Assembly (NCBI RefSeq): GCF_000523235.1
Contig: NZ_CP006850.1
Coordinates: 4,960,001-5,024,000 of the forward strand
Length of the DNA stretch: 64,000 nucleotides
Direction of reading: 5' to 3'
Source of the DNA: Nocardia nova SH22a
GTDB taxonomy: Bacteria > Actinomycetota > Actinomycetes > Mycobacteriales > Mycobacteriaceae
A model generated the notes under the pieces. That model did not search any database, had not been told where the DNA came from, and saw only the letters and a list, made by a program, of their open reading frames with translations. Position numbers and translations under genes: made by a program. Shown here one piece after another: positions 43,386 to 53,393 of the stretch (positions are counted from its first letter, which is position 1; each line of letters opens with the position of its first letter).

Positions 43386-45814
43386 ACGTCGTACACACCC
43401 TCCACATTGCGGACCACGTTCAGCAGGTGACCCAGATGTTTCGGATCGCCCATCTCGAAGGTGAACTTGCTGATCGCCACCCGGTCACCCGAGGTGGTCA
43501 CGGCGGCGGACAGTATGTTGACCTTCTCGTCGGCCAGCACCTTCGTCACATCCGACAGCAGCCGCGTGCGATCGAGCGCCTCGATCTGGATGGCCACCAG
43601 GAACACCGACGACGGCGACGGCGCCCACCTGACCTCGATGATCCGTTCCTGTTGTGCGCGTAGCGAATCCGCGTTCGTGCAGTCGGTGCGGTGCACGCTC
43701 ACGGCACCGCCGCGGGTGACGAAACCCATGATCTCGTCGCCGGGCACCGGTGTACAACATTTCGCCAGCTTCGCCACCGTGCCCGGAGCGCCCGGGATCT
43801 CCACCCCGGCATCGCCGATGGTGCGCTGGCGAGCGGGCAGGGTCGACGGCGTACTGCGTTCGGCCAGTTCGTTTTCCACGTCGCCGACGCCGCCGAGCTG
43901 CGCCATCAGGCGCTGCACGACGTGATGCGCCGACACCTGGTTCTCACCGACCGCGGCGTACAACGCGGAGATGTCGGCGTAGTGCAGTTCGTGCGCCAGC
44001 GCCGACATCGCGTCGACACTCATCAGCCGCTGCAACGGCAGGCCCGAGCGCCGGACCTCCTTGGAGATCTGCTCCTTACCGGCCTCGAGGGCCTCCTCGC
44101 GGCGCTCCTTGGCGAACCACTGCCGGATCTTGGCCTTGGCCCGCGGCGAGACCACGAAGTTCTGCCAGTCCCGGCTGGGCCCGGCATTCTGCGCCTTCGA
44201 GGTGAAGATCTCGACGACCTCACCGTTTTCCAGCTGCCGCTCCAGCGCCACCAGCCGCCCGTTGACCCGGGCGCCGATACAACGGTGACCGACCTCGGTG
44301 TGCACCGCGTACGCGAAATCGACCGGTGTCGACTCCTGCGGCAGCGTGATCACATCGCCCTTCGGCGTGAAGACGAAGATCTCCGGCGATTTCAGGTCGA
44401 AACGCAGCGACTCCAGGAACTCGGCCGGATCCGCCGCCTCCCGCTGCCAGTCCAGCAGCTGGCGCATCCAGGCCATGTCGTCGACCTCGGCGGCGTCACC
44501 GGAGTGCTTGCCCCTGGTCTCCTTGTAGCGCCAGTGCGCCGCGATGCCGAACTCGGCGGTGCGGTGCATGTCCTGGGTGCGGATCTGCACCTCGAGCGGT
44601 TTACCGTCCGGCCCCACGACCGTGGTGTGCAACGACTGGTAGACGCCGTAGCGCGGCTGGGCGATGTAGTCCTTGAATCGTCCCGCCATGGGCTGCCACA
44701 GCGAATGCACCACACCGACCGCGGCGTAGCAGTCACGCACCTCGTCGCACAGAATCCGGATACCGACCAGGTCGTGGATGTCGTCGAAGTCCTTACCCTT
44801 GACGATCATCTTCTGATAGATCGACCAGTAGTGCTTCGGGCGACCCTCCACGATCGCGTTGATCCGGCTGGCGGCGAGGGTGTTCACGATCTCCGCCCGC
44901 ACCCGCGCCAGATAGGTATCGCGCGAGGGCGCCCGGTCGGCCACCAGGCGCACGATCTCGTCGTACTTCTTGGGATGCAGGATCGCGAACGCCAGGTCCT
45001 CGAGTTCCCACTTCACCGTGGCCATGCCGAGCCGGTGTGCCAGCGGCGCAATGACTTCCAGCGTCTCGCGAGCCTTCTTCGCCTGCTTCTCCGGCGGCAG
45101 GAAGCGCATCGTGCGCATATTGTGCAAACGGTCGGCGACCTTGATCACCAGCACCCGCGGATCACGCGCCATCGCGATGATCATCTTGCGGATGGTCTCG
45201 GCCTCCGCCGCCGCACCGAGATTGACCTTGTCCAGTTTGGTGACGCCGTCGACCAGATGCGCGACCTCGGGACCGAAGTCCGCGGTCAGCTCGTCCAGCG
45301 AATAGCCGGTGTCCTCCACGGTGTCGTGCAGCAGCGCGGCGACCAGCGTGGTGGTGTCCATGCCCAGCTCGGCCAGGATATTGGCCACCGCCAGCGGATG
45401 GGTGATGTACGGATCGCCCGACTTGCGGAACTGGTGGGAGTGCTTCTCGTCGGCCACATCGAAGGCACGCTGCAACAGCTGCAGATTCGCCTTCGGATAC
45501 AGCTCCCGGTGCACCGTCGCCAGCGGCTCCAGCACCGGCTTGACCGCGGCGATACCGCGCTGCCCCGTCATCCGGCGGGCCAGCCGGGCCCGCACCCGGC
45601 GCGATGCGGAACTGGGCACCGCCGCCTGCGTTCCGGGCTGCCGCATCGGCATGTTCCGCGGTGAGGGCGTCTCCTGGCCGTTCTGCCCGCCCGATTCGGA
45701 CGCGGCGGGCTTCGGCGCGGACTCGGCGGGCGGAGTCGTCGAGCCGGAAGCCGGCGCGGCATCACTGCCCTCCGCCGAATTCCCGGCATTCGCCTTCTCC
45801 AGATGCTGAGTCAT
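43361..45814 (-). CDS. relA: Bifunctional (p)ppGpp synthetase/hydrolase RelA/SpoT-type (Rel)
   Basis: 817 residues. Makes and degrades the alarmone (p)ppGpp in starvation. N-terminal extension of about 100 disordered residues; HD hydrolase domain with HDTVED at 163-168; synthetase domain including [20 protein letters not shown]; then TGS ([20 protein letters not shown]) and a C-terminal ACT-type domain ([20 protein letters not shown]). Actinobacteria normally have this single long Rel enzyme. In M. tuberculosis it directly follows the ppiase, which is displaced by the secretion locus here. It is co-oriented with apt. Confidence 0.95.
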   Translation of the reverse strand: MTQHLEKANAGNSAEGSDAAPASGSTTPPAESAPKPAASESGGQNGQETPSPRNMPMRQPGTQAAVPSSASRRVRARLARRMTGQRGIAAVKPVLEPLATVHRELYPKANLQLLQRAFDVADEKHSHQFRKSGDPYITHPLAVANILAELGMDTTTLVAALLHDTVEDTGYSLDELTADFGPEVAHLVDGVTKLDKVNLGAAAEAETIRKMIIAMARDPRVLVIKVADRLHNMRTMRFLPPEKQAKKARETLEVIAPLAHRLGMATVKWELEDLAFAILHPKKYDEIVRLVADRAPSRDTYLARVRAEIVNTLAASRINAIVEGRPKHYWSIYQKMIVKGKDFDDIHDLVGIRILCDEVRDCYAAVGVVHSLWQPMAGRFKDYIAQPRYGVYQSLHTTVVGPDGKPLEVQIRTQDMHRTAEFGIAAHWRYKETRGKHSGDAAEVDDMAWMRQLLDWQREAADPAEFLESLRFDLKSPEIFVFTPKGDVITLPQESTPVDFAYAVHTEVGHRCIGARVNGRLVALERQLENGEVVEIFTSKAQNAGPSRDWQNFVVSPRAKAKIRQWFAKERREEALEAGKEQISKEVRRSGLPLQRLMSVDAMSALAHELHYADISALYAAVGENQVSAHHVVQRLMAQLGGVGDVENELAERSTPSTLPARQRTIGDAGVEIPGAPGTVAKLAKCCTPVPGDEIMGFVTRGGAVSVHRTDCTNADSLRAQQERIIEVRWAPSPSSVFLVAIQIEALDRTRLLSDVTKVLADEKVNILSAAVTTSGDRVAISKFTFEMGDPKHLGHLLNVVRNVEGVYDVYRVTSAA

Positions 45815-45918
45815 GCCACCACCTCTCGCGCCTCGATCCGAAACACCCTAGCCGACTGATTCAACAGCCCAGAACTCCCACTTTATGCCCTATCTTCGAC
45901 CTCCGCGCCAGCCGCGGT

Positions 45919-46362
45919 TCAGTTGATCCGGAAGACGGGAAAACCGGGGGCGATGGCGGCCAACTCGGCGTCGGTGGCGTCCTTCGTGACCCCCTCGAAG
46001 AACTTGCCGACCTCCCAGCCCCACTTCTGCAGATACAGGCGCAGCACCGGAACCTTGTCGGCATCGGCCACCTCCGTCACCGTGAACACCTCGGTCCGGC
46101 GCCCCAGCCGCAACTCTCCGCCACCGGCGACGCGGATATTGCGAACCCACTGGGTACGGCCCCGCGGAGCGACCAGGTATCGGGTTCCGTCCACGTCGTT
46201 CAGGACGTTCACCATCGTGGTCCGCCATTCTCCGGAGCTGCGACCCCGCACCGCCAGCAGCCGGGACCCCATCACGCCGATGCCCCATTTCGGCAGTGCG
46301 TTGAACATCCGGTTCATGATCGGGTCGATACCGGTGGGCGCGATATACCGGGTGGCATTCAT
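45919..46362 (-). CDS. Deazaflavin (F420)-dependent nitroreductase-family protein (Ddn-like)
   Basis: 147 residues, the size of the split-barrel Ddn/FGD-type oxidoreductases of mycolata. Sequence shows the usual signs: GSRLLAVRGRSSGEWRTTMV, VDGTRYLVAPRGRTQWVRNI and RVAGGGELRLGRRTEVF. Such proteins reduce quinones, lipid-soluble toxins and nitro compounds with F420H2. GAGGAG precedes the ATG. The upstream region holds a pair of near-identical 11-base elements (46382 and 46435). Substrate unknown. Confidence 0.85.
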   Translation of the reverse strand: MNATRYIAPTGIDPIMNRMFNALPKWGIGVMGSRLLAVRGRSSGEWRTTMVNVLNDVDGTRYLVAPRGRTQWVRNIRVAGGGELRLGRRTEVFTVTEVADADKVPVLRLYLQKWGWEVGKFFEGVTKDATDAELAAIAPGFPVFRIN

Positions 46363-46381
46363 GACTACTCCTCGCTTTTGT

Positions 46382-46445
46382 GAGCGCTGCTCTCTCTACG
46401 AAAAGATCATGCCGCCTCGTCACTCCTATGTCAAGAGCAGTGCTC
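46382..46445. promoter_or_regulatory. Paired GAGC-type elements between divergent genes
   Basis: GAGCGCTGCTC at 46382-46392 and GAGCAGTGCTC at 46435-46445 are inverse-orientation copies differing by one base; the second has perfect five-base arms. They flank a likely promoter between the Ddn-like gene (start 46362) and the small membrane protein (46519) and could bind a TetR-type regulator, common next to such reductases. Confidence 0.5.
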
Positions 46446-46518
46446 GCAGTTGTCGGACTCCAGCCCCCTGGACACAATCGAGCCGCGTACGACGCCGTCA
46501 AACGGGTATTCGAGCCAT

Positions 46519-46821
46519 ATGTACAGATATAGAACGCACCGGACACCCCGAACGGGTGGACCGGCAGCGATTGTCCAGACGGTCGGCGGCGTCCTCGCGC
46601 TGATCGAAGTCGTCTACATCCTGCTGCAGATCTTCGACGCCAACCAGACCAATCGGTTCTTCACCTTCGTCAAGGGCCTCGCCGAACCGCTGGCTTTGTT
46701 CTTCCCGGGGCTGTTCACCACCGGCTCCCGTGATTGGGACATCATCGTGAATTACGGTCTGGCAGCCGTGTTCTGGCTGGTGGTGGCCGGAATCGTCGCA
46801 CGCTTGCTGTCCCGGCTGTGA
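46519..46821 (+). CDS. Small two- or three-helix membrane protein
   Basis: 100 residues from ATG at 46519. Hydrophobic segments: GPAAIVQTVGGVLALIEVVY, LAEPLALFFPGLFTTG and YGLAAVFWLVVAGIVARLL. YggT-like layout but too short for a firm call. The start lacks a clear ribosome site; GTG at 46450 (MSDSSPLDTI) is the alternative. Divergent from the Ddn-like gene. Confidence 0.65.
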   Translation: MYRYRTHRTPRTGGPAAIVQTVGGVLALIEVVYILLQIFDANQTNRFFTFVKGLAEPLALFFPGLFTTGSRDWDIIVNYGLAAVFWLVVAGIVARLLSRL

Positions 46822-46834
46822 CCGCGCCGCGCGA

Positions 46835-47305
46835 CTAACCGCGGGCCGCGTGCTCGTGCGGGGTGAGGAATTCCATGCGGTGATGGTGCAGGAATTCGAA
46901 GGCCGGGGCCCAGTGCCCGGTGAAGACGTCCTCACTCTTGCCCACCACGTGCTGGGAGGCCGGTCCCGTGCGGGGATCCTCACAGACCACATGAGCGTTG
47001 TGGCGACCCGATTCCACCGGTCCGGTGTCGAGTTCCACCGATCCGTCGACGCCGACCGGCCGCCAGGGCATGTCGATCCCGGGTGCGGTGATCCGGCAGA
47101 CCTGGCCCGCACTCTCCCCCGTCACATGGGCGGTCACGGTGCTCCCGCCGCGAAGCGCCACCGAAGGGGTGGCCGCGGCGGTCGCGGCGCCGACGACGAA
47201 GACCACACCGACAGCACCGGCCAGTGCCGCACCGATACGGGTACGTCGGCTCCGGCTCTTCGATCCCCCCGCGGCGCCGCCACGTTGCCTGCCGTCTTCG
47301 CTCAT
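46835..47305 (-). CDS. Secreted or membrane-anchored protein, unknown function
   Basis: 156 residues from ATG at 47305 (MSEDGRQRGG). A basic stretch precedes one hydrophobic segment (GAALAGAVGVVFVVGAATAA), then an exported beta-rich domain (VALRGGSTVTAHVTGESAGQ, VCRITAPGIDMPWRP) with a cysteine pair, ending in a His-rich stretch (HHHRMEFLTPHEH). Conserved immunoglobulin-like layout is possible, but no family is named. It lies just downstream of apt on the minus strand. Confidence 0.7.
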   Translation of the reverse strand: MSEDGRQRGGAAGGSKSRSRRTRIGAALAGAVGVVFVVGAATAAATPSVALRGGSTVTAHVTGESAGQVCRITAPGIDMPWRPVGVDGSVELDTGPVESGRHNAHVVCEDPRTGPASQHVVGKSEDVFTGHWAPAFEFLHHHRMEFLTPHEHAARG

Positions 47306-47388
47306 GCCCCTCGTCCGCTCGTCCGGGCCCCCTTGCCGCACGTCAGCATAACGATCCCGGCCAGCGGCCCACAACCGGGACACACGGG

Positions 47389-47961
47389 TTACACCTGCAC
47401 GATCGAGGTGAGCGGATAGTCGCCCTGCAGGGCCCGCCCGCCCAACTCACCGATCTCCAGGACGACGGCCGACGCGACCACATGCGCCCCGGCCGAGCGG
47501 AACAGCTCCGCGGCGGCGGCCAGGGTGCCGCCGGTGGCGAGGACGTCGTCCAGCAGCAGCACCTTGCGGTCGGTGAGGTCGACGCCGTCGGCCGGGATTT
47601 CCAGTGCGGCCGAACCGTATTCGAGGGTGTACTCCCGTGACAGCACCGGCGGCGGCAGTTTGCCGCCCTTGCGGACCGCCACCACGCCGGTGCCCAGCTG
47701 CGCCGCCACACCGGCGCCGAGCAGGAAACCGCGCGCGTCCACTCCGGCCACCAGATCGGCCTCCGGGGCGCACGCGGCGAGAAAATCGATCACCGCGTGG
47801 AAACCCTCGGCGTCGGCGAACACCGGGGTCAGATCCGCGAAACGCACACCGGGGGTGGGGAAGTCGTCGTGCCAGCGAGTCAGCCGCGCTACCACCTCGG
47901 CGGTACGTGCGACCTTCTCCTCCGCGGTCTCCGACGATTCCACCATCGTGTGCTTACTCAT
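47389..47961 (-). CDS. apt: Adenine phosphoribosyltransferase
   Basis: 190 residues. Salvages adenine to AMP using PRPP. The PRPP-binding pattern VLLLDDVLATGGTLAAA is at about 134-150; GVRFADLTPVFADAEGFHAV and GVDARGFLLGAGVAAQLG are typical. Gene order relA, apt, binding lipoprotein is the same as in mycobacteria. An alternative start five codons later (MVESSE) is possible. Confidence 0.95.
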   Translation of the reverse strand: MSKHTMVESSETAEEKVARTAEVVARLTRWHDDFPTPGVRFADLTPVFADAEGFHAVIDFLAACAPEADLVAGVDARGFLLGAGVAAQLGTGVVAVRKGGKLPPPVLSREYTLEYGSAALEIPADGVDLTDRKVLLLDDVLATGGTLAAAAELFRSAGAHVVASAVVLEIGELGGRALQGDYPLTSIVQV

Positions 47962-47994
47962 ACACCCACTCCCTCATCCCGCGCCCGGAGGCGC

Positions 47995-49731
47995 TCACCG
48001 CCGCAACAACCAGCGGTCCATATTCCAGCCCGCACCGGCCGCGGTGGGGCTCGCGACCCCGTTCTCCAGCCCCTTGCCGAACGCGATGGTCCGGGGTGTG
48101 TTGAACAGCGGGATCGACGGCATCTCGTTCCACAGCAGATTCTCGGCCTCGGTGTCGAGAGTCAACACCGAGGTCGAATTGTCGTCCGCCGCAAGCTGAT
48201 CCGCGATCGCATCGTAACGCCCGTTACCGAAATGACCGAAATTCACGCCCTGACCGGTGCGCAGCGCCGCGGTCGCCTCGATTCCGGTCAGCGATCCGGC
48301 CGGGCCCACCGCGGCCGCCGTACCACCCAGAACGGCGTCCACCTTTCCGGCGCCCAGCGCGGCCGGATCGAAATCGGGTGCGCCGGCGTCGACGACCGTC
48401 ACGCCCGCGGCCTTGCACGCGTCCGCGATCATCGCCACCGTCCGGGCCCGGCGATCGTCGGGCGCCCGGTAACCGATGCGCACCGTGGGATTCGGCGCGC
48501 CCGCGGCGGCCAGTGCCTGCCGCGCGCCCGGCGCGTCACCGGTGCGGTACTTGTCGGCCGGGCCCGTGATCGCCGGGTAGTACACCGAATCCGCCTGTAC
48601 CGTCCGCGAATTCAACGGTCCGGAACCCAGGCCGGATTTGCTGTCGATTCCCGGATGGCCGAGGGTGTCGAACAGCGCCTGCCGGGGAACGCACAGCGCG
48701 AAGGCGCGCCGCGCATCCGCCGAGCCGAAGACTCCCGCCGTGGACAGCACCAGCTGCTCGGCGCCGCGGCCGGGCTGCTGATTCACCACGAAACCGCCCA
48801 GGCCCAGGTCCTTCACCGAGCCCGCGCCGATGTCGACGACCTCGACCGAGTTGTCGGAGACCTTCTTCTTCAGATCGGCGTTCTTGGGCCACACCACGAT
48901 TCGCGGCGTCGCGGGCTTGTTGCCCCACCACTTGTCGTTCTTGACCAGCACGAGACCGTCACCGTCGCTGTAGGACTCGACGCGATAGGGCCCCGAGGAC
49001 GGCAGCAGATCGGCGTTCAGATCGCCGGACTTCAGGTTCCAGCCGGTGTTCCAGAACTGGGCCAGCCGATCCAGTGCGGCCTGATCACCGGACTGGACCG
49101 CCGCGACCACATTCGGCACGCCCGCGGCCTTGGCCGCGACGTGGGACGGCATGAGATCACCGGCGGTGAACAGGGACTTCCAGTTCAGCACGTGGTGATC
49201 GGGACGGAACACGACCGTCGCGTCCTTGGATCCCGGCTGGCACTCGACGTGTTCGATATCGGAGTATCCGGCGGTGGAGGCCGCGTCGAACAGCGGCACC
49301 GGTCCGCCCGGTCCGGGTTTGGTGAATCGGCCACTGCGCGCGGCCCATTCGAGTACCAGATCGTCACAGGACGTGGGCACTCCGTCGGAGTACACGGCGT
49401 CGCGGTTGAGCCGGTAGCGGATGGTCTGAGCTTCCCCGGCCACCTCGTTGGCGGTGCCGACATCGGTGTCGGAGACCTGCTGGCCGTCCGGACCGGTGTA
49501 GAAGAACCCGGTCAGCACGCGGGAGAACAGGGCCGCCGAACCGCTCGCGACTCCGGCCGCCGTCCCGCCGTTGTAGGTCACCGGCACCGCGTCCACGGCG
49601 TAGCCGATGGAGGGCACCTGATTCTTGCTTCCGCACCCCGCGATCACGCCGGTGAGCAGTGCACCGGTCGCGATCACGCCGAACGTCCGCCGTAACGAGC
49701 GCCGCACCCGATCCGACCCCCTTCGCCTCAT
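47995..49731 (-). CDS. ABC-transporter-type (oligopeptide-like) substrate-binding lipoprotein
   Basis: 578 residues. A lipobox VIAGCGS (Cys33) follows the signal helix, and the mature sequence (DAVPVTYNGGTAAGVASGSA, LPSSGPYRVESYSDGDGLVL) is that of SBP_bac_5 family-5 binding proteins. In M. tuberculosis the equivalent gene Rv2585c lies in the same place, next to secF; no permease or ATPase genes are near, so the binding role is not proven. Its ATG overlaps the secF stop by one base (TGATG), so it belongs to the secDF operon. Confidence 0.9.
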   Translation of the reverse strand: MRRRGSDRVRRSLRRTFGVIATGALLTGVIAGCGSKNQVPSIGYAVDAVPVTYNGGTAAGVASGSAALFSRVLTGFFYTGPDGQQVSDTDVGTANEVAGEAQTIRYRLNRDAVYSDGVPTSCDDLVLEWAARSGRFTKPGPGGPVPLFDAASTAGYSDIEHVECQPGSKDATVVFRPDHHVLNWKSLFTAGDLMPSHVAAKAAGVPNVVAAVQSGDQAALDRLAQFWNTGWNLKSGDLNADLLPSSGPYRVESYSDGDGLVLVKNDKWWGNKPATPRIVVWPKNADLKKKVSDNSVEVVDIGAGSVKDLGLGGFVVNQQPGRGAEQLVLSTAGVFGSADARRAFALCVPRQALFDTLGHPGIDSKSGLGSGPLNSRTVQADSVYYPAITGPADKYRTGDAPGARQALAAAGAPNPTVRIGYRAPDDRRARTVAMIADACKAAGVTVVDAGAPDFDPAALGAGKVDAVLGGTAAAVGPAGSLTGIEATAALRTGQGVNFGHFGNGRYDAIADQLAADDNSTSVLTLDTEAENLLWNEMPSIPLFNTPRTIAFGKGLENGVASPTAAGAGWNMDRWLLRR

Positions 49732-50933
49732 CAGTGGCTTCTCTTGTGCCGCTTCCCGGTGGGTCTGGCTCCGGGTCTCGGTGCGGCGGAACCGTTTCCG
49801 CGTGTCCTGCTCCCGGCCGCAGGGCCGGAGGAGCGCCTGCCGGCGGTCTCCGCACCGCGCCCGGTGTCGGTGCCCGCCCGCTTGGCGAGCACCTTGCGGG
49901 TGTGCCCGGCGACCGGACCGAACCGCTCCTTGATCGACACCAGCAGCGGCACCGCGAAGAAGATCGACGAGTAGGCGCCGACGATCATGCCGACCAGCTG
50001 CACCAGCGCCAGGTCCTTCAGGGTGCCGACGCCCAGCAGCCAGACCGCGATGACCAGCATGCCGATGATCGGCAGAATACCGATCACGGTGGTGTTGATC
50101 GAGCGCATCAAGGTCTGATTCGCGGCCAGATTCGCCTGTTCACCGTAGGTGCGGCGGGTCAGGTGGAGCACACCGCGGGTGTTCTCCTCGACCTTGTCGA
50201 ACACCACGACGTTGTCGTAGAGCACATAGCCGAGGATGGTCAGCAGGCCGATCACCGCCGCGGGCGTCACCTCGAAACCGACGATCGAATAGATGCCGGC
50301 GGTGACGATCAGGTTGAAGAACAGCGAGGCGATGGCCGCGAACGACATGTCGCGTTCGAATCGGATCGCGATGTAGATCATCGTCAGCAGCACGAACACC
50401 ACCAGCGCGATGATCGCCTTGCGGGTGATCTGCCCGCCCCAGGTCTCGCTGATCTCCGCGACGCTGATCGCGTTGCGGCTCACCGTCCCGGTGGAGTCCT
50501 TCGGGTGGTAGGCGTCGAACAGCGCCGAGGCGACCTTCTCCTGCTGATCGGCATCCAGTGTGTCGGAACGGATTTCGTACGACGCCGCGGATCCGGAGCC
50601 GACCTTCTGCACGGTCACCGGATCGTGGCCCAGCGCCTGGTTGTAGGTCTGCTCCACCTTGGAGGTGGACATGTCACCGGTGGCCGGGACCTGGATGCGG
50701 GTACCACCGGCGAAATCGATGCCGAGGGTGAATCCACGCAGCGCGATACTCAGAATCGCGATCAGCACGAGCACCGCGGCGATGCCGTAGTACATCTTGC
50801 GGCGGCCGACGATCTGGAAACCGCCGGTTCCGGTGTAGAGACGCTCGAAGAATCCGTGCCGCGGCGCGTCCGCGGTGGGTTCCGGCTCGTCCACGACTGG
50901 TTCCTCCAACACCTGGCTGCGATTGTCGCTCAT
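49731..50933 (-). CDS. secF: Protein-export membrane protein SecF
   Basis: 400 residues. Partners with SecD to use the proton gradient for Sec translocation. N-terminal helix with [20 protein letters not shown] (the D1-type motif), then a periplasmic domain and five further helices ([40 protein letters not shown] with the conserved Asp-Asn). C-terminal Arg/Gly-rich tail is longer than usual. The start overlaps the secD stop by four bases. Confidence 0.96.
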   Translation of the reverse strand: MSDNRSQVLEEPVVDEPEPTADAPRHGFFERLYTGTGGFQIVGRRKMYYGIAAVLVLIAILSIALRGFTLGIDFAGGTRIQVPATGDMSTSKVEQTYNQALGHDPVTVQKVGSGSAASYEIRSDTLDADQQEKVASALFDAYHPKDSTGTVSRNAISVAEISETWGGQITRKAIIALVVFVLLTMIYIAIRFERDMSFAAIASLFFNLIVTAGIYSIVGFEVTPAAVIGLLTILGYVLYDNVVVFDKVEENTRGVLHLTRRTYGEQANLAANQTLMRSINTTVIGILPIIGMLVIAVWLLGVGTLKDLALVQLVGMIVGAYSSIFFAVPLLVSIKERFGPVAGHTRKVLAKRAGTDTGRGAETAGRRSSGPAAGSRTRGNGSAAPRPGARPTGKRHKRSH

Positions 50934-52705
50934 CGTGTCCCCGTCCCTACCGGCGTGCCGCTCGCCGCCTTGCGTTCGCGGGCGATCTGCTGCACCGCGC
51001 CCAGGCCGTTGACCGAGGGCTTGGCCCAGAACGGCGAGCGGGAGGCGAGCATCATCAGCGGCGAGGTGACCAGATAGAGCACGATCACGTCGAGCACCGT
51101 GGTCAGACCGAGGGTGAAGGCGAAGCCCTTCACCTGCCCGGCGGCCAGGATGTAGAGCACCACCGACGCGATCAGACTGACGGTCTTACCGGACAGGTTG
51201 GTGCGCTGGGCGCGCGCCCAGCCGCGTGGTACGGCGGACCGGAAACTTCGGCCCTCGCGCATCTCGTCCTTGATGCGTTCGAAGAACACGACGAACGAGT
51301 CGGCGGTCATACCGATACCGATGATCAGACCCGCGATACCGGCCAGGTCCAGGGTGAAGTTGATCCATCTGCCGAGCAGCACGATGATGCCGTACACCGC
51401 GACACCCGAGGCCACCAGCGAGAATCCGGCCAGGAAGCCGAGCATCCGATAGTAGAGCAGGCAGTACAGCAGCACCGCGATCAAGCCGATCGCGCCGGCG
51501 ATCAGACCGGCCTGCAGTGAGGCCAGGCCCAGTGTCGCCGACACCGTCTCGGCTTCGGAGGTCGCGAACGACAGCGGCAGCGATCCGTACTTCAGCTGGT
51601 TGGCGAGTTCCTTGGCGGTGGACGAATTGAACTGACCGGAGATCTGGGTGTTACCGCCCAGCTGCGGTCCCTCGTTCACCACCGGTGCGCTGACGACCCG
51701 CGAGTCCAGCGTGAAGGCGACCTGCTTGTGCAGGTACTCCTGGGTGAGCTTGGCCCACGCGTCACCGTTCTTGAAGGTCAGGTCGACCACCCATTGCGAC
51801 TGCTGGGTCAGCGAGGCGCTCGCGTCCTTGATGTCCTGGCCGTCGATGCGGCTCTTGTCCAGGATGAGCACCTGGGTGCCATCGGTGGAGCAGGTCACCA
51901 GGGGCAGATTCGGATCGTCGTTACCGGCCAGCGGATCGGGCTTGCTGCAGTCCATCGTCTGCATGGCCTGCACCAGGACATTCTGATCGGTGCTCTGCCG
52001 CAGCGCCTTGGCCTCGGCGATCTGCTGTTTGGTGTCCGCTCCCGAACCGGGCGTCGGCTGACCGGGCGCCGGTGTCGGCTCCTGGGTGGTCGGCACCTGC
52101 GCGGGCGCCGGGAAGACCCGGTTCTGCGCGGTCTCGCCCGACGGTGACTCGGTGGCCGGAGCCTGCTGCGCGGGTGCGGATTCGGCCGAGGTCGGCGCGG
52201 CCGGTTGCTGTTGCGCGCCCGAGGGCTCACCCGGCGTCTCGGCGCCCGGGACCGGCTGGCCCGGGACTTCCGCACCGGGCTGGCCGGGCTGTTCCGGCTG
52301 CTGCTCGACGCCGCCGCCGGGCTTGGCCTGGCCGGAGGTCAGCACCGGGCGGATGTAGAGCTTGGCGGTGGTGGCCAGTGCCTTGGCCTGCTGCCCGTCC
52401 TCACCCGGAACCGTGATCACCAGGTTGCTGCCGTCGATGACCACCTCGGAACCGGCGACACCGAGGCCGTTGACCCGCGATTCGATGATCTGCTGGGCCT
52501 GCTGGAGGCTGTCCTTGCTCGGCTTGCTGCCGTCGGGCGTGCGCGCGGTCAGCGTGACGCGGGTACCGCCCTGCAGGTCGATGCCCAGCTTCGGTTCCGG
52601 CGACTTGTCACCGGTGAAGAACACCAGCGCGTAGATCACCGCGAGCAGTAAGGCGTAGACGCCCAGCAATCGCAGCGGATGCCCCGTTCCCTTGGAAGGT
52701 GGCAC
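50930..52705 (-). CDS. secD: Protein-export membrane protein SecD
   Basis: 591 residues. N-terminal helix with [20 protein letters not shown], a large P1 periplasmic domain with an inserted Pro/Gln/Ala-rich segment (residues about 130-225, poorly ordered), then the second-half membrane region ([40 protein letters not shown]) characteristic of SecD/SecF. The inserted low-complexity stretch is common in actinobacterial SecD. Operon: yajC, secD, secF, lipoprotein. Confidence 0.96.
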   Translation of the reverse strand: MPPSKGTGHPLRLLGVYALLLAVIYALVFFTGDKSPEPKLGIDLQGGTRVTLTARTPDGSKPSKDSLQQAQQIIESRVNGLGVAGSEVVIDGSNLVITVPGEDGQQAKALATTAKLYIRPVLTSGQAKPGGGVEQQPEQPGQPGAEVPGQPVPGAETPGEPSGAQQQPAAPTSAESAPAQQAPATESPSGETAQNRVFPAPAQVPTTQEPTPAPGQPTPGSGADTKQQIAEAKALRQSTDQNVLVQAMQTMDCSKPDPLAGNDDPNLPLVTCSTDGTQVLILDKSRIDGQDIKDASASLTQQSQWVVDLTFKNGDAWAKLTQEYLHKQVAFTLDSRVVSAPVVNEGPQLGGNTQISGQFNSSTAKELANQLKYGSLPLSFATSEAETVSATLGLASLQAGLIAGAIGLIAVLLYCLLYYRMLGFLAGFSLVASGVAVYGIIVLLGRWINFTLDLAGIAGLIIGIGMTADSFVVFFERIKDEMREGRSFRSAVPRGWARAQRTNLSGKTVSLIASVVLYILAAGQVKGFAFTLGLTTVLDVIVLYLVTSPLMMLASRSPFWAKPSVNGLGAVQQIARERKAASGTPVGTGTR

Positions 52706-52827
52706 AGTACATATCTCCTAGACGGTGAGGGTGACGGCCGGAAGGACGGCGTGGCACGCACGGGCCTGCCCGGGCACGCCGCACCGCCGTCGCGGCGCAC
52801 GGGTGCGCGGCAACGGCGGGAAACGAT

Positions 52828-53256
52828 TCAGTCTTTGCGCAGACGGGCGGCGGTGTCCTCGACGGACTCCTCGGCCAGGGCCGACCCGTTGGTGGACGGC
52901 GCGCCGTTGGTGGCCGGAGTTCCCGCGGCTTCGGCGTCCGTGGCGGCGGAGTCGGAGACCTCGGCGGTCTCGGAGTCCGCGGCGTCGGCGGAACCGTCGG
53001 TGCTGGGGCGCACATCGCGGATGGCGGCGCGCAGCCAGGTGGTCACCACATCCTCGGCGATCTCCAGATCGACGCTTTCGTCGTCGAGATCCACCACCGT
53101 GCCGTACAGGCCGGAGGTGGTCGTCACCTGATCACCGACCTTCACGCTCTCCTGCATATCGGCAACCTTCTGCGCTTCGCGCTTCTGGCGGCGGACACCG
53201 AGAAACATCGGCACGAGCAGAACTACCAGTAGCAGCGGAAACAGCAGGTTTGCCAT
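52828..53256 (-). CDS. yajC: Preprotein translocase subunit YajC
   Basis: 142 residues from ATG at 53256 (MANLLFPLLLVVLLVPMFLG). One N-terminal helix, then the SH3-like cytoplasmic domain VADMQESVKVGDQVTTTSGL and YGTVVDLDDESVDLEIAED; the C-terminal third is Asp/Ala/Ser-rich and disordered. Accessory to SecDF. Earlier in-frame starts (to 53301) lack support. Upstream of secD by 122 bases. Confidence 0.93.
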   Translation of the reverse strand: MANLLFPLLLVVLLVPMFLGVRRQKREAQKVADMQESVKVGDQVTTTSGLYGTVVDLDDESVDLEIAEDVVTTWLRAAIRDVRPSTDGSADAADSETAEVSDSAATDAEAAGTPATNGAPSTNGSALAEESVEDTAARLRKD

Positions 53257-53393
53257 CGTCGTAGTCGGTCCTAGGTTGGGGGTGGAGTGGGATGTACCCA
53301 CACAGTCTGCCAGCTACCCGGAATATCGCCACACCCGCGGTCCGCGCGGCGGGGCGTGCCGTTCCCGGCGAACCCCGCCACACGCTGGTGAAA

